This document shows, piece after piece, positions 1-7,987 of a stretch of 64,000 nt of DNA. The notes beneath the pieces were generated by a model that worked only from the letters and a program-made list of their open reading frames with translations, was not told the DNA's origin and did no database searches. The position numbers and the translations under genes are program-made. The stretch lies in contig NZ_JAPNKC010000001.1 in the NCBI RefSeq assembly GCF_026626705.1, positions 62,001-126,000 on the forward strand, given 5' to 3'. Origin of the DNA: Pyxidicoccus sp. MSG2 (GTDB taxonomy: Bacteria; Myxococcota; Myxococcia; Myxococcales; Myxococcaceae). Each line of letters begins with the position of its first letter. The stretch's first letter is position 1.

Positions 1-210
1 GTCGGGGCCAGCCCTCAGGCGCGTCGCATCCAGCTCGGGCAGCACGGCGACTTCCACCGGGACACGGCCGCCCGTGTGCGGGGTCAGCTCCAGCTCCGCC
101 AGGGGGGCCACGGGCGCCGCTTCGACAACGGGCGCCGGGAAGACCCGGCCACAGACGTCGCACTCGGTCCCCTCGGGTTGAACGTGGTCGCACACCGGAC
201 AGATGATCAT
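1..210 (-). CDS. Zinc-ribbon protein, N-terminal part (runs off the left edge)
   Basis: The reading frame starts at an ATG ending at 210 on the minus strand and stays open to base 1, giving 70 residues. It begins MIICPVCDHVQPEGTECDVC, so two CxxC pairs (C4/C7 and C17/C20) sit where a treble-clef or rubredoxin-like zinc ribbon would. The rest is acidic and proline/alanine rich. It follows pcm in the same direction after 109 bases, so it may belong to the greA-recG-pcm transcript. The function of the missing C-terminal part is unknown; such N-terminal ribbons occur on many unrelated myxobacterial proteins. Confidence 0.6.
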   Translation of the reverse strand, partial: MIICPVCDHVQPEGTECDVCGRVFPAPVVEAAPVAPLAELELTPHTGGRVPVEVAVLPELDATRLRAGPD

Positions 211-319
211 GATGCGCGAACGTTAGCGGGCCGCCGCTCCCGGGAGCAACGCGACTTCCAGACGATGATGGGCTTGCGGGCAGGCAGGCGACGGGTCCCC
301 ACCCACCCAAGCCACATTC

Positions 320-958
320 TCATTCTCGCGGAAAGGCCTGCCCCGTCATGGGGACGAAGCGCACCGGGAGCAGCCGCTCGACGAGGGGCAGGTCCCCCTC
401 GCGCCGGGCGCGCTGGATGCGCAGCAGCTCCTGTGAGCCTCCCAGCGGGCCCACGGGGATGACCAGCCGTCCGCCGCGCTGGAGCTGGGCGACCAGGGGA
501 ACGGGGATTTCGCTGGGCGCGGCGGTGGCGAGGATGGCGTCGAAGGGCGCCGCCTCGGGCCAGCCCAGCGAGCCGTCTCCCTTGCGGAAGTACACGTTCT
601 CGAAGCCCAGGCGCCACAGCAGCCGCCGCGACGAGCGCGCGAGCTCCGAGACGATTTCCACCGTGTACACCTCGCGGCACAGCAGCGCGAGCACCGCCGT
701 CTGGTAACCGGAGCCGGTGCCAATCTCCAGCACGCGCTCGTGCCCCTTGAGCTGGAGGGCCTCCGTCATCAGCGCCACGACGTACGGCTGGCTGATGGTC
801 TGGCCGTAGCCGATGGGCAGCGGTACATCCGCACCGGCCTCGGCGCGCGCACGCTCCGGGACGAAGTCGGCGCGGTCCAGCCGGGCAATCGCCTCCAGCA
901 CACGCCGATCCTGGATGCCCTGGTCCTTCAGGTACTCGGCACGTCCCCAGTCGCCCAT
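320..958 (-). CDS. pcm: Protein-L-isoaspartate O-methyltransferase
   Basis: This 212-residue cytoplasmic enzyme transfers methyl from S-adenosylmethionine to L-isoaspartyl residues, starting repair of aged proteins. The family's SAM-binding motif I is seen as VLEIGTGSGYQ (about residues 76-86). The preceding stretch PIGYGQTISQPY (48-59) is the characteristic substrate-side motif of PCMT enzymes. Length equals the usual 205-220 residues. It lies 79 bases downstream of recG in the same direction and is probably cotranscribed with it. Nothing looks broken. Confidence 0.93.
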   Translation of the reverse strand: MGDWGRAEYLKDQGIQDRRVLEAIARLDRADFVPERARAEAGADVPLPIGYGQTISQPYVVALMTEALQLKGHERVLEIGTGSGYQTAVLALLCREVYTVEIVSELARSSRRLLWRLGFENVYFRKGDGSLGWPEAAPFDAILATAAPSEIPVPLVAQLQRGGRLVIPVGPLGGSQELLRIQRARREGDLPLVERLLPVRFVPMTGQAFPRE

Positions 959-1037
959 GCCATGACAATAGTCACCGGAGGGCAGGCAGGCATGCTCCCA
1001 CGGCCCCCGTGCGGCCCGGCCCGAGCTCCAGGCCCGG

Positions 1038-3956
1038 CTACCCCACCCGCGCCAGCGCGAGGCGGCCTTCCCACCGCTCCTCGAGCGCCTTCACCAGGCC
1101 CTGATTCTCCCGGGCCTTCAGCTCCGGGTCCTTCTCCAGGATGCGCCGGGCCTCGGCCTGGGCCATGGACAGTAGGTCGCCGTCCCTCGCCAGGTTGGCC
1201 ACCGCCAGCTCGGGCAGGCCGCTCTGGCGCGTGCCCAGGAACTCGCCGGGCCCGCGAATCTCCAGGTCCTTCTCCGCGATGACGAAGCCGTCGCTGCTGC
1301 GCTCCATCACCCCGAGCCGCTCGGTGGACTCCCACGAGCGCGCGGCGCCGGCAATCAGATAGCAGTAGCTCGCCGCCGCGCCGCGCCCCACGCGCCCCCG
1401 GAGCTGGTGGAGCTGGGACAGGCCGAAGCGCTCGGCGTGCTCCACCACCATCACCGACGCGTTGGGCACGTCCACGCCCACCTCCACCACGGTGGTGCAG
1501 ACGAGGAGGTCCAGGTGCTTCTCGCGGAACGCCTCCATGACGGCGTCCTTCTCCTCGCCCTTCATCCGCCCGTGCAGCAGGCCGACCCTGGCCTGGGGGA
1601 ACACCTGCGCCAGCTTCTCCACACCCTGCGTGGCGTCCTCCAGGTCGAGCTTCTCGGACTCCTCCACCAGCGGATAGACGACGTACGCCTGATGGCCCTT
1701 CGCCAGCTCGGAGGCCACCGACTCGTACACGCGGGTGCGCTGCTTCTCGTTGAAGACGCGGGTGCTGATGGGCGTGCGCCCCGGCGGGAGCTGGTCGATG
1801 ACGGACAGGTCCAGGTCCCCGTACAGCGTCATGGCCAGCGTGCGCGGAATGGGCGTGGCCGTCATCACCAGCACGTCCGGCTTCGGGCCCTTGCTCATCA
1901 GCGTGTGACGCTGGAGCACACCGAAGCGGTGCTGCTCGTCGATGACCGCGAGCCCCAGCCGCTGGAAGGAGACGTCCTGCTGGATGAGCGCGTGCGTGCC
2001 CACCGCGAGGTGGATGTCCCCGCGCGCCACGGCGTCACGCCGCTCGCGCTTGGACTTCGCCGTGCCCGCCGCGCTAAAGAGCCCCACGTTGTAGCCCAGT
2101 GGCTCCAGCACCTTGCGGAAGCTGCGCTCGTGTTGCTCGGCCAGGATTTCCGTGGGCGCCATGACGGCCACCTGGTAGCCGTCCTGCAGCGCGACCATGG
2201 CGGCAATCATCGCCACCGCCGTCTTGCCGCTTCCCACGTCGCCCTGCACCAGCCGGTTCATCGGCTCCGGGCGCGCCATGTCCCGGGCAAGCTCCTGCAC
2301 CACCTTCGCCTGGGCGCCGGTGAGCTGGAACGGGAGCGCGGCGCGGCCCTTGTCCAGCCGGGTCGGGGACACGTCGAAGGAGATGCCCTCCTCCGCCTTG
2401 ATGCCCTGCCGCTTGAGCGCCATGCCGAGCTGGAGGAAGAACAGCTCGTCGAACGCGAGGCGCCGGTGCGCCTCACTCTGGTGCGAGTCGAGCGCCTCCA
2501 GGTCCGCGTCGCCGGGCGGGAAGTGGATGAAGCGCAGCGCGTCCGGCAGGCCCATCAGCTCCAGGCGGCGGCGCAGGTCCACGGGCAGCGGGTCCTCCAG
2601 CGCCTGCGCGTACTTGTCCCCGACGCTGGCGGCCAGGTCCCGGAAGGAGCGCTGCTCGGCGCGCTCGAAGCCCGGGTAGATGGGGACGATGCGGTTGAAG
2701 TGGACGGAGGAGGACTCGATGTCCTCGGCGGGCTCGATTTCCGGGTGGGCCATCTCCCGGCCGCTCATGGTGGCGCGCACCTCGCCGGAGAGGACGATGC
2801 GCTTGCCCACCGTGAAGCGGCTCTTCAGCCACGGCCCCGCGTTGAAGTACGTGGCGGCGATGCTTCCCGAGGAGTCACCCACGACGGCGCGGAACATGCG
2901 CTTGCCACCGCGGCCGGGCACGAAGTCCGCGAGCCTCACGACGCCCACGGTGACACCGCGCTGGCCGGGCTCCAGCTCGGCGATGGTGCTCAGCTTCCTG
3001 CGGTCCTCGTAGCAGCGCGGCAGCAGGAAGAGGATGTCGCCCAGCCGGCGCAGGCCCTTCTTGTTGAGCGTCGAAACGAGCCGCGGGCCCAGCCGCTTGT
3101 CCAGCGTCTTCAGCGGCATGGACAGCGGCCCCGTGCGAGGGGCAATGGACAGGAGCTTCGCCTCGGCGCGTGAGGCCTCGGCCGCCACCGCGCGCTTCTT
3201 CTTTCGCTCCGTCTTCTCCTTGCGCGTCTTCGCGCCGGGCACGGCTTCCGGCACCGTGGCGAGCGTGGCCTGCCGGGGGCCCTTGCCGGTGGGAGCAGCA
3301 GCCGGGATCGGGGCCGCGCTTCGGGCGGCGGGCAGGGCTCCGGGGCGTGCACCCGGGACGGCCGACGCGGCACCGGCGCGTGGTCCCGAGGCGGCCGGCA
3401 CGGCTCCGACGCGCGGGTCCGGTGCGGCCGGCAGGGCTCCAGCGCGCGAGCCCGGAGCCGGCGCATCCTTCGCCCGGGGAGGCGCGGCCACGGGCTCGAC
3501 GGACTTCCACGGAGGGACATAGCCCGGGGGCGTCGCTCCGGCGGCCGCGCCCTCCACCACCGGCAGGCGGCGCGTGCGGTGCTTCTCCACGGGAGCCAGC
3601 ACACTCTCCCGCACGAGCGTCCGCGGGACAGGCGCGGCTCCTTCGGGAAGCTGGGCCACCGCGCCCACGCCCTCCAGCTCCGCCGGAAGCTCCACGCCGC
3701 TGAGCTTCAGTCCGGCCACCACGCGGCGCAGCGCGGCCTTGCGTCGCTCGGGCGCGGGGTCATCCACGTAGGGCAGCGCCGCGCGCAGGTGGTCCAGGGC
3801 CTGGGCATCCACGCCGCTGGCCCCCGCGAGCGCTCGCTCCAGCACCGGACGCAGCCCCTTGACGGTGGCGAGCATCGCGAAGTCGCGCTGGCACGCATAC
3901 CGGAGGGGACCGACGAGGCTGGCGAGCGGATGGTTCACGCGCGGGTTCCGTCGCAC
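1038..3956 (-). CDS. recG: ATP-dependent DNA helicase RecG with long N-terminal extension
   Basis: RecG remodels stalled replication forks and branched recombination intermediates. The C-terminal 690 residues are standard RecG: wedge domain from about 277, Walker A GDVGSGKT (572-579), DEQH box (673-676), TATPIPRTLAMT (699-710) and QLRGRVGRG (851-859). The 972-residue length exceeds the roughly 690 of E. coli RecG because of an N-terminal extension of about 275 residues. That extension has a helical part (1-125) and an Ala/Pro/Arg/Gly-rich linker containing four 11-residue repeats and a basic patch (KTRKEKTERKKKR, 243-255). A GTG seven codons in is an alternative start. The gene is 94 bases downstream of greA in the same direction. 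Confidence 0.93.
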   Translation of the reverse strand: MRRNPRVNHPLASLVGPLRYACQRDFAMLATVKGLRPVLERALAGASGVDAQALDHLRAALPYVDDPAPERRKAALRRVVAGLKLSGVELPAELEGVGAVAQLPEGAAPVPRTLVRESVLAPVEKHRTRRLPVVEGAAAGATPPGYVPPWKSVEPVAAPPRAKDAPAPGSRAGALPAAPDPRVGAVPAASGPRAGAASAVPGARPGALPAARSAAPIPAAAPTGKGPRQATLATVPEAVPGAKTRKEKTERKKKRAVAAEASRAEAKLLSIAPRTGPLSMPLKTLDKRLGPRLVSTLNKKGLRRLGDILFLLPRCYEDRRKLSTIAELEPGQRGVTVGVVRLADFVPGRGGKRMFRAVVGDSSGSIAATYFNAGPWLKSRFTVGKRIVLSGEVRATMSGREMAHPEIEPAEDIESSSVHFNRIVPIYPGFERAEQRSFRDLAASVGDKYAQALEDPLPVDLRRRLELMGLPDALRFIHFPPGDADLEALDSHQSEAHRRLAFDELFFLQLGMALKRQGIKAEEGISFDVSPTRLDKGRAALPFQLTGAQAKVVQELARDMARPEPMNRLVQGDVGSGKTAVAMIAAMVALQDGYQVAVMAPTEILAEQHERSFRKVLEPLGYNVGLFSAAGTAKSKRERRDAVARGDIHLAVGTHALIQQDVSFQRLGLAVIDEQHRFGVLQRHTLMSKGPKPDVLVMTATPIPRTLAMTLYGDLDLSVIDQLPPGRTPISTRVFNEKQRTRVYESVASELAKGHQAYVVYPLVEESEKLDLEDATQGVEKLAQVFPQARVGLLHGRMKGEEKDAVMEAFREKHLDLLVCTTVVEVGVDVPNASVMVVEHAERFGLSQLHQLRGRVGRGAAASYCYLIAGAARSWESTERLGVMERSSDGFVIAEKDLEIRGPGEFLGTRQSGLPELAVANLARDGDLLSMAQAEARRILEKDPELKARENQGLVKALEERWEGRLALARVG
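3321..3452 (-). repeat. Four tandem 33-base units inside recG
   Basis: RecG residues 169-212 are four consecutive 11-residue repeats: GSRAGALPAAP, DPRVGAVPAAS, GPRAGAASAVP and GARPGALPAAR. They correspond to exactly 132 bases. The units are diverged, in frame, and lie in the flexible linker between the N-terminal extension and the wedge domain. Confidence 0.75.
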
Positions 3957-4050
3957 ATCCTACGGAAGAGGGCTGACGTCTCCCAGGAAACGAGACCGGG
4001 GGAGCGAGCCCGTGCCCGCTCCCCCGGCAGCTCCCCGAAGGGAAACGCGA

Positions 4051-4569
4051 TCAGCTCTCGCCGGACGTCACACCCTCGTCCGGGTCCTCGAAGCGAACCT
4101 TCGTGATCTCCAGCTCCTTCGTGCCGCCGGGGCTCTGCACCGTGGCGATGTCGCCCACCTTCTTGCCGATGAGCGCGCGCGCCACCGGCGAGGTGACGGC
4201 AATCCACCGCTTCTTCAGGTCGGCCTCCAGCTCGCCGACGAGCCGGTACGTCACCGGCTTCTCGGTCTCCGTGTCCAACAGGTCCACCGTCGCACCGAAG
4301 ACGACCTTTTCACCGCCCAGCTTGCTCGTGTCGATGACCTCCGCGCGGGCAATCCAGTCGTTGAGGTCCAGGATGCGGCCCTCGATGTGCGACTGCTTCT
4401 CCTTGGCCGCGTGGTACTCGGCGTTCTCGCGCAGGTCCCCATGGGCGCGGGCGACCTCGATTTCGCGCGAGATCTTCCCCCGCTCGACGGACTGGAGGTG
4501 CTTGAGCTCCTCCTTCAGCTTGCGCAGTCCGGACGGGGTCATCGGGATGTTATCGCTCCCGCTGCTCAT
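4051..4569 (-). CDS. greA: Transcription elongation factor GreA
   Basis: GreA binds RNA polymerase and stimulates cleavage of backtracked transcripts. The 172-residue product carries the N-terminal antiparallel coiled coil (about residues 9-85), including the acidic tip region ARAHGDLRENAEYHAAKEKQ. The C-terminal FKBP-like domain ends around GKKVGDIATVQSPGG. The start at 4569 is preferred over the longer frame to 4620. An AAGGAG ribosome site lies about nine bases upstream, and the product then begins MSSGSDNIPMTPSG as in other GreA proteins. It heads the leftward greA-recG-pcm set. Confidence 0.93.
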   Translation of the reverse strand: MSSGSDNIPMTPSGLRKLKEELKHLQSVERGKISREIEVARAHGDLRENAEYHAAKEKQSHIEGRILDLNDWIARAEVIDTSKLGGEKVVFGATVDLLDTETEKPVTYRLVGELEADLKKRWIAVTSPVARALIGKKVGDIATVQSPGGTKELEITKVRFEDPDEGVTSGES

Positions 4570-4608
4570 CGAAACGGCTCCTTCCACCACTCCCTGGTTC
4601 AATACACA

Positions 4609-4641
4609 GGGGGCCGGCACTCCTCACGGAGCCCGGCCCCC
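4609..4641 (-). promoter_or_regulatory. GC-rich stem-loop at the 5' end of the greA transcript
   Basis: GGGGGCCGG (4609-4617) pairs perfectly with CCGGCCCCC (4633-4641), and the inner CTCC/GGAG extends the stem around a four-base loop. It sits between the predicted greA promoter and the greA ribosome site, so the mRNA would begin almost directly with this hairpin. There is no U-run after it. A role in mRNA stability or attenuation is possible. E. coli greA also has a regulated leader, but this similarity is inference only. Confidence 0.45.
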
Positions 4642-4652
4642 ACGAAAGTCCC

Positions 4653-4682
4653 AATGTAGGGAACCCATCACAGCCTGGTCAA
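4653..4682 (-). promoter_or_regulatory. Candidate sigma-70-type promoter for greA
   Basis: On the minus strand TTGACC (fwd 4677-4682) is separated by 18 bases from TACATT (fwd 4653-4658). These are five of six and four of six matches to the housekeeping consensus. Transcription would start near 4646, about 77 bases before the greA ATG. Confidence 0.5.
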
Positions 4683-4748
4683 CGAAAGCCGTACATGGAA
4701 TCGGGGCTTCTGCTGTCCGTACGACGGGCGACCCGGTAGTCTGCCCGC

Positions 4749-5279
4749 GTGCTGTCCGTCCAGGAACTGCGCGCGCTCGCCGCCGCGCTGACCACCCCCG
4801 CCTTCCAGCGTCAGCTCGGCCCCTTCGCGCTCATCCAGCGCCCACCCGCCGACGCGTCCGCCGCCGTCCTCGCCCCCACCCGCATGGCCGCGCCCGAGGA
4901 CATCCAGCAGGGAATGCTCGCCCTCCTGTTCGAATTCGAACACCTGCGCGTGGCCACGCTGCCGCCGCTGCAGTCCACGGACCGGCTGCGCATCGGCCGC
5001 CGCATGGACTGCGACCTCCTCATCGACGACGCGTCCGTCTCCAAGATGCACGCGGAGCTGCGCTGGAACGAGGCCGAGCAGCGCTGCACGGTGCAGGACC
5101 TGGGCTCCACCAACGGCACCTTCCTCAACGCCCAGACGCTGGGAAAGCGCGAGGCGGTGCTGCGTGACGGCGACATCCTGAGCTTCGGCAACGTGCAGTT
5201 CTGGTACCTGCTGACGGGCACGCTGCACGAGCGGCTCCGCTCGGGCGACGCCACCGGGCTGGGCTCCCGCAGCGGGTGA
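4749..5279 (+). CDS. FHA-domain protein
   Basis: This 176-residue protein has a GTG start and a C-terminal forkhead-associated domain (about 75-150), a phosphothreonine-binding module. The signature residues are visible: RIGRRMDCDLLIDDASVSKM (GR and S.xH/M region) followed by DLGSTNGTFLNA. The N-terminal 70 residues match nothing I recognise. No kinase or membrane segment is attached, so it probably acts as a soluble adaptor for one of the many Ser/Thr kinases of myxobacteria. It is divergent from greA and only 17 bases separate it from the next gene. Confidence 0.8.
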   Translation: MLSVQELRALAAALTTPAFQRQLGPFALIQRPPADASAAVLAPTRMAAPEDIQQGMLALLFEFEHLRVATLPPLQSTDRLRIGRRMDCDLLIDDASVSKMHAELRWNEAEQRCTVQDLGSTNGTFLNAQTLGKREAVLRDGDILSFGNVQFWYLLTGTLHERLRSGDATGLGSRSG

Positions 5280-5296
5280 GTCGCGAGGGCGCACGC

Positions 5297-5695
5297 ATGG
5301 CGGGAGAAACGAACCTGGACGTGCTGCTCAGTCGCATGCGGCCGGTGCTCAAGGACGGGGAGTACGTCTTCTGCACCCTGCCCCACCCGGCCACCCCGGA
5401 CCTGGGCGCGCTGGCGCCCGTGGGCCTCTTCCACGAGGACGAGGGCCTGACGCTCATCCTCCGCCGCGAGCGCGCCGACGCGGCGGGGCTGCCGTACACG
5501 GGCACGTTCCGCCAGGTGACACTGTCGGTGCACTCCAGCCTGGACGCGGTGGGCTTCATCGCCGCCGTCGCCACGCGTCTGGCCGCGCACGGCATCGGGG
5601 TGAACCCGGTGGCCGCGTACCATCACGACCACCTGTTCATCCCTGCCGCGCGGGCCACGGATGTCATGGCCCTGCTGGACTCCTTCGCGCGCTGA
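5297..5695 (+). CDS. ACT-domain protein (DUF2241-like)
   Basis: The product (132 residues from this ATG) has the two-part layout of small stand-alone ACT proteins. The N-terminal half contains EYVFCTLPHPA and PVGLFHEDEGLTLIL; the C-terminal half contains FRQVTLSVHSSLDAVGFIAA and HDHLFIPAARA. Such proteins are thought to bind amino acids or other small ligands, but no function is established. A GTG at 5276, overlapping the stop of the FHA gene, would add seven residues. The ATG at 5297 is chosen because GAGGG lies upstream and the family normally begins near MxxxxxLDxLLxxM. Confidence 0.7.
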   Translation: MAGETNLDVLLSRMRPVLKDGEYVFCTLPHPATPDLGALAPVGLFHEDEGLTLILRRERADAAGLPYTGTFRQVTLSVHSSLDAVGFIAAVATRLAAHGIGVNPVAAYHHDHLFIPAARATDVMALLDSFAR

Positions 5696-5699
5696 AGCG

Positions 5700-7652
5700 T
5701 CAGCGCTTGTGGAGAATCGCCGTGTCCCCCGTCAGCCACAGCTCCGAGGCGGAGGCCGCCCAGAGCCCGGAGTAGTCGTGGCGGGTTCCGGTGCGCTCGG
5801 GCACCCACTTCGTGCCCTTCAGGCGCAGCAGCGTGCCCTGGTCTCCCGCGGCCCACACCTCGCTAGCGGAGGTGCCCCACACCGCCTCCAGGTTGGCGCT
5901 GGTGCCGGTGCACGCCGTGCTCCAGGCGGTGCCGTCGAAGTGCAGCAACGTGCCCCCGTCACCCGCCGCCCAGAGGTCCGCGGGCCCGGAACCCCAGACA
6001 CTCCGCAGGCTCTTGAGCGTGCCCGAGGTCATCGCACTCCACGCGCTGCCATTCCACTGGAGGATGGTCCCCTCGGCCCCCACCGCCACCGCCAGCGACG
6101 CGTTGCCCGCCCAGACGTCATACAGCGGCTTCGTGTTGCCCGTGGGCACCAGCGTCCAGCCCGTGCCGTCGCGGTGCAGTGCTTCGCCGTGCTCTCCCAC
6201 CGCCCAGACGTCCGACGCGGAGGTGCCGTGAACCGCCGTCAGGCCCGTGTCGCTCTGGAAGTGGTCCTGGCTCCACGTCGTCCCATTCCACCGAAGGATG
6301 TATGCGTTGGCGGTGACCACCCAGACGGCCGACGGCGACGCGGCGTAGACACCCCGGTAGTCATACGAGACGCCCAGCCCCTCCTTGCTGGCGGGGGCCC
6401 AGGCACCGGCGCTCCACCGCAGCACCTGGCGCTCGCTGTCCACCGCCCACACGTCCTGGGGCCCGCTGCCATGCACATCCACGACGCTGCCCAGGGTGAT
6501 GGGGTTCTGCGACGCCCAGGTGGAGCCCGTCCACCGCGCCATGCGATTGCCCGAGGCGAAGAGCCACACGTCGTCCGCGCCGCTCCCGGCCATGAGGCCG
6601 CTGATGCCGTTGCTCAGCTTCTCCCACGTCGCCGCATTCCAGCGATAGCGCGTCTCCCCCGTGACGAGCACCGTCGACGGCGCCGCGGCGAACACGTGGA
6701 AGAACTGGTCCGAGGTGCGCAGGCGCTCCTCCAGGCCGGACGTGGAGACGCGGTAGACGATGCCGTAGTCGTCGCAGAAGAGGCACGGGTCGTCGGACGT
6801 CACGGCCCACACGTCGCTCGGACCGGTGCCCGTCACCTCGTACAGCGGCAGGTCCGTGCCCGCGTCGACGGCGGAGAACGCGGCCCCGTCATGGTGGCGC
6901 AGCGTGCCCTTCTGCCCCACCACCCAGAGGTCGTTCGCACCGCTGCCCCAGATGCCATTGAGGTCCTGCGTCGTGCCCGCGCTCACGGTGTTGAAGCCGG
7001 AGCCCTCGCCGTGCACCACGGTTCCGCCGGCGCCCACGGCCCAGACGTTGCCCGGCCCGGCGGCCCACACGGAGGACAGACTCCGCGTCGTGCCCGCGTC
7101 CACCGCCGTGAAGGCGCCGCCCGACGAGCGCACGACAGTGCCCTTCTCACCCACGGCCCACACCTCCGTGGCGGAGACCGCGTGGATGTCATGCAGGTCC
7201 GCGACCGTTCCACCCGTGACGCGCGTCCACCGCGTTCCATCCCAGTGCTGGACGTAGCCCAGCTCGCCCACGGCCCAGCCGTCATTCGCGGCACGGAAGT
7301 GCGCGCCCTTCAGCGTGTAGCCATGCGGCAGCGGGTACTCCCAGCACCAGCAGTCCGCGCTGCACACGCGCCCACCGTCCGCCAGCGCGCAGCTTCCGGC
7401 CGGAGCCGGGTCGCCGCACACTTCCGGGTCCGTGCAGGTCGGGCACGTGACGCCGCCGTCCGACGAAGTGCCTCCATCCGAGGACGTGCCCGCGTCGTCC
7501 GGAGTGGGCTCCTCCTCGTCGGAGTCACAGCCCGCGAAGCCGAGGGCTGCCACGAAGAGGAGCGCGAGTGGGAGCGCCAGTGCGCGGGTGGACACCGGGC
7601 CACCGCGCGAAGCGGGGACCGCGGCTGCCGCGAGGTCGGTGTCGCGGGACAT
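5700..7652 (-). CDS. Surface lipoprotein with beta-propeller repeats
   Basis: The 650-residue product has a hydrophobic signal (ALALPLALLFVAALGFAGC) ending in a lipobox cysteine, then an Asp/Ser/Gly-rich linker and a Cys-rich patch. About ten blade-like repeats of 40-50 residues follow, of the form VWAVGxxGTVxxxxG...W. This repeat type is common in secreted myxobacterial proteins and folds as a beta-propeller; ligand unknown. The start is ambiguous: ATG at 7652 (GGAG six bases upstream), ATG at 7724 (AAGGA upstream), or GTG at 7595, which would give the most compact signal peptide. It converges with the ACT-domain gene, leaving four bases between stops. Confidence 0.75.
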   Translation of the reverse strand: MSRDTDLAAAAVPASRGGPVSTRALALPLALLFVAALGFAGCDSDEEEPTPDDAGTSSDGGTSSDGGVTCPTCTDPEVCGDPAPAGSCALADGGRVCSADCWCWEYPLPHGYTLKGAHFRAANDGWAVGELGYVQHWDGTRWTRVTGGTVADLHDIHAVSATEVWAVGEKGTVVRSSGGAFTAVDAGTTRSLSSVWAAGPGNVWAVGAGGTVVHGEGSGFNTVSAGTTQDLNGIWGSGANDLWVVGQKGTLRHHDGAAFSAVDAGTDLPLYEVTGTGPSDVWAVTSDDPCLFCDDYGIVYRVSTSGLEERLRTSDQFFHVFAAAPSTVLVTGETRYRWNAATWEKLSNGISGLMAGSGADDVWLFASGNRMARWTGSTWASQNPITLGSVVDVHGSGPQDVWAVDSERQVLRWSAGAWAPASKEGLGVSYDYRGVYAASPSAVWVVTANAYILRWNGTTWSQDHFQSDTGLTAVHGTSASDVWAVGEHGEALHRDGTGWTLVPTGNTKPLYDVWAGNASLAVAVGAEGTILQWNGSAWSAMTSGTLKSLRSVWGSGPADLWAAGDGGTLLHFDGTAWSTACTGTSANLEAVWGTSASEVWAAGDQGTLLRLKGTKWVPERTGTRHDYSGLWAASASELWLTGDTAILHKR

Positions 7653-7726
7653 GGGGGCTCCAGAGTCCGTGCTCCGCCGCGGAGTGGGGGCCGCACCTGC
7701 TGCGTCGTTGTTGTCGCGGGACATGG
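7640..7726. repeat. 15-base direct repeat bracketing two alternative starts
   Basis: The sequence tgtcgcgggacatgg occurs at 7640-7654 and again at 7712-7726, 72 bases (24 codons) apart. Each copy contains an ATG in the same minus-strand frame followed by Ser-Arg-Asp, and each has its own ribosome site. The start region of the lipoprotein gene therefore looks duplicated. Confidence 0.6.
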
Positions 7727-7987
7727 CATTCCTTGCCGACTGCAAGAGCAGACTCGTGGCGCCTGGCCCGCCCGGGTCCGGGTTCGGTGATGTATTGCAA
7801 GTGACGCTCCCTGCTGGATCCCCGGGCTCTCGATTCCCGGGGTCCCGTGCGCCGCACCGCGTCCAGCGGAGCAGGCCTCCAGACAGAGCGGTGCGAGGCC
7901 GTAGCCGGCTCACGCCGGCATGCCTACAGTCGACGCTGGCGCGGCGGCAGGGCCGGTGCCGTGTCCGGGTGCGAGGGGAACGAGGGA
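7653..7987. other. Divergent intergenic region
   Basis: This holds the possible upstream starts of the leftward lipoprotein gene and the promoter area of the rightward membrane-protein gene. Longer frames extend into it on both strands but have no coding support. I see no clear promoter hexamers or terminator. Confidence 0.5.

Noticed and set aside
1407..3173. 588-codon plus-strand frame
   Set aside because: Antisense to recG, His/Arg/Leu-rich with no recognisable motif.
4609..4641. Hairpin read as a transcription terminator
   Set aside because: The genes on either side diverge from this region, so no transcript should end here, and there is no T-run; a leader element fits better.
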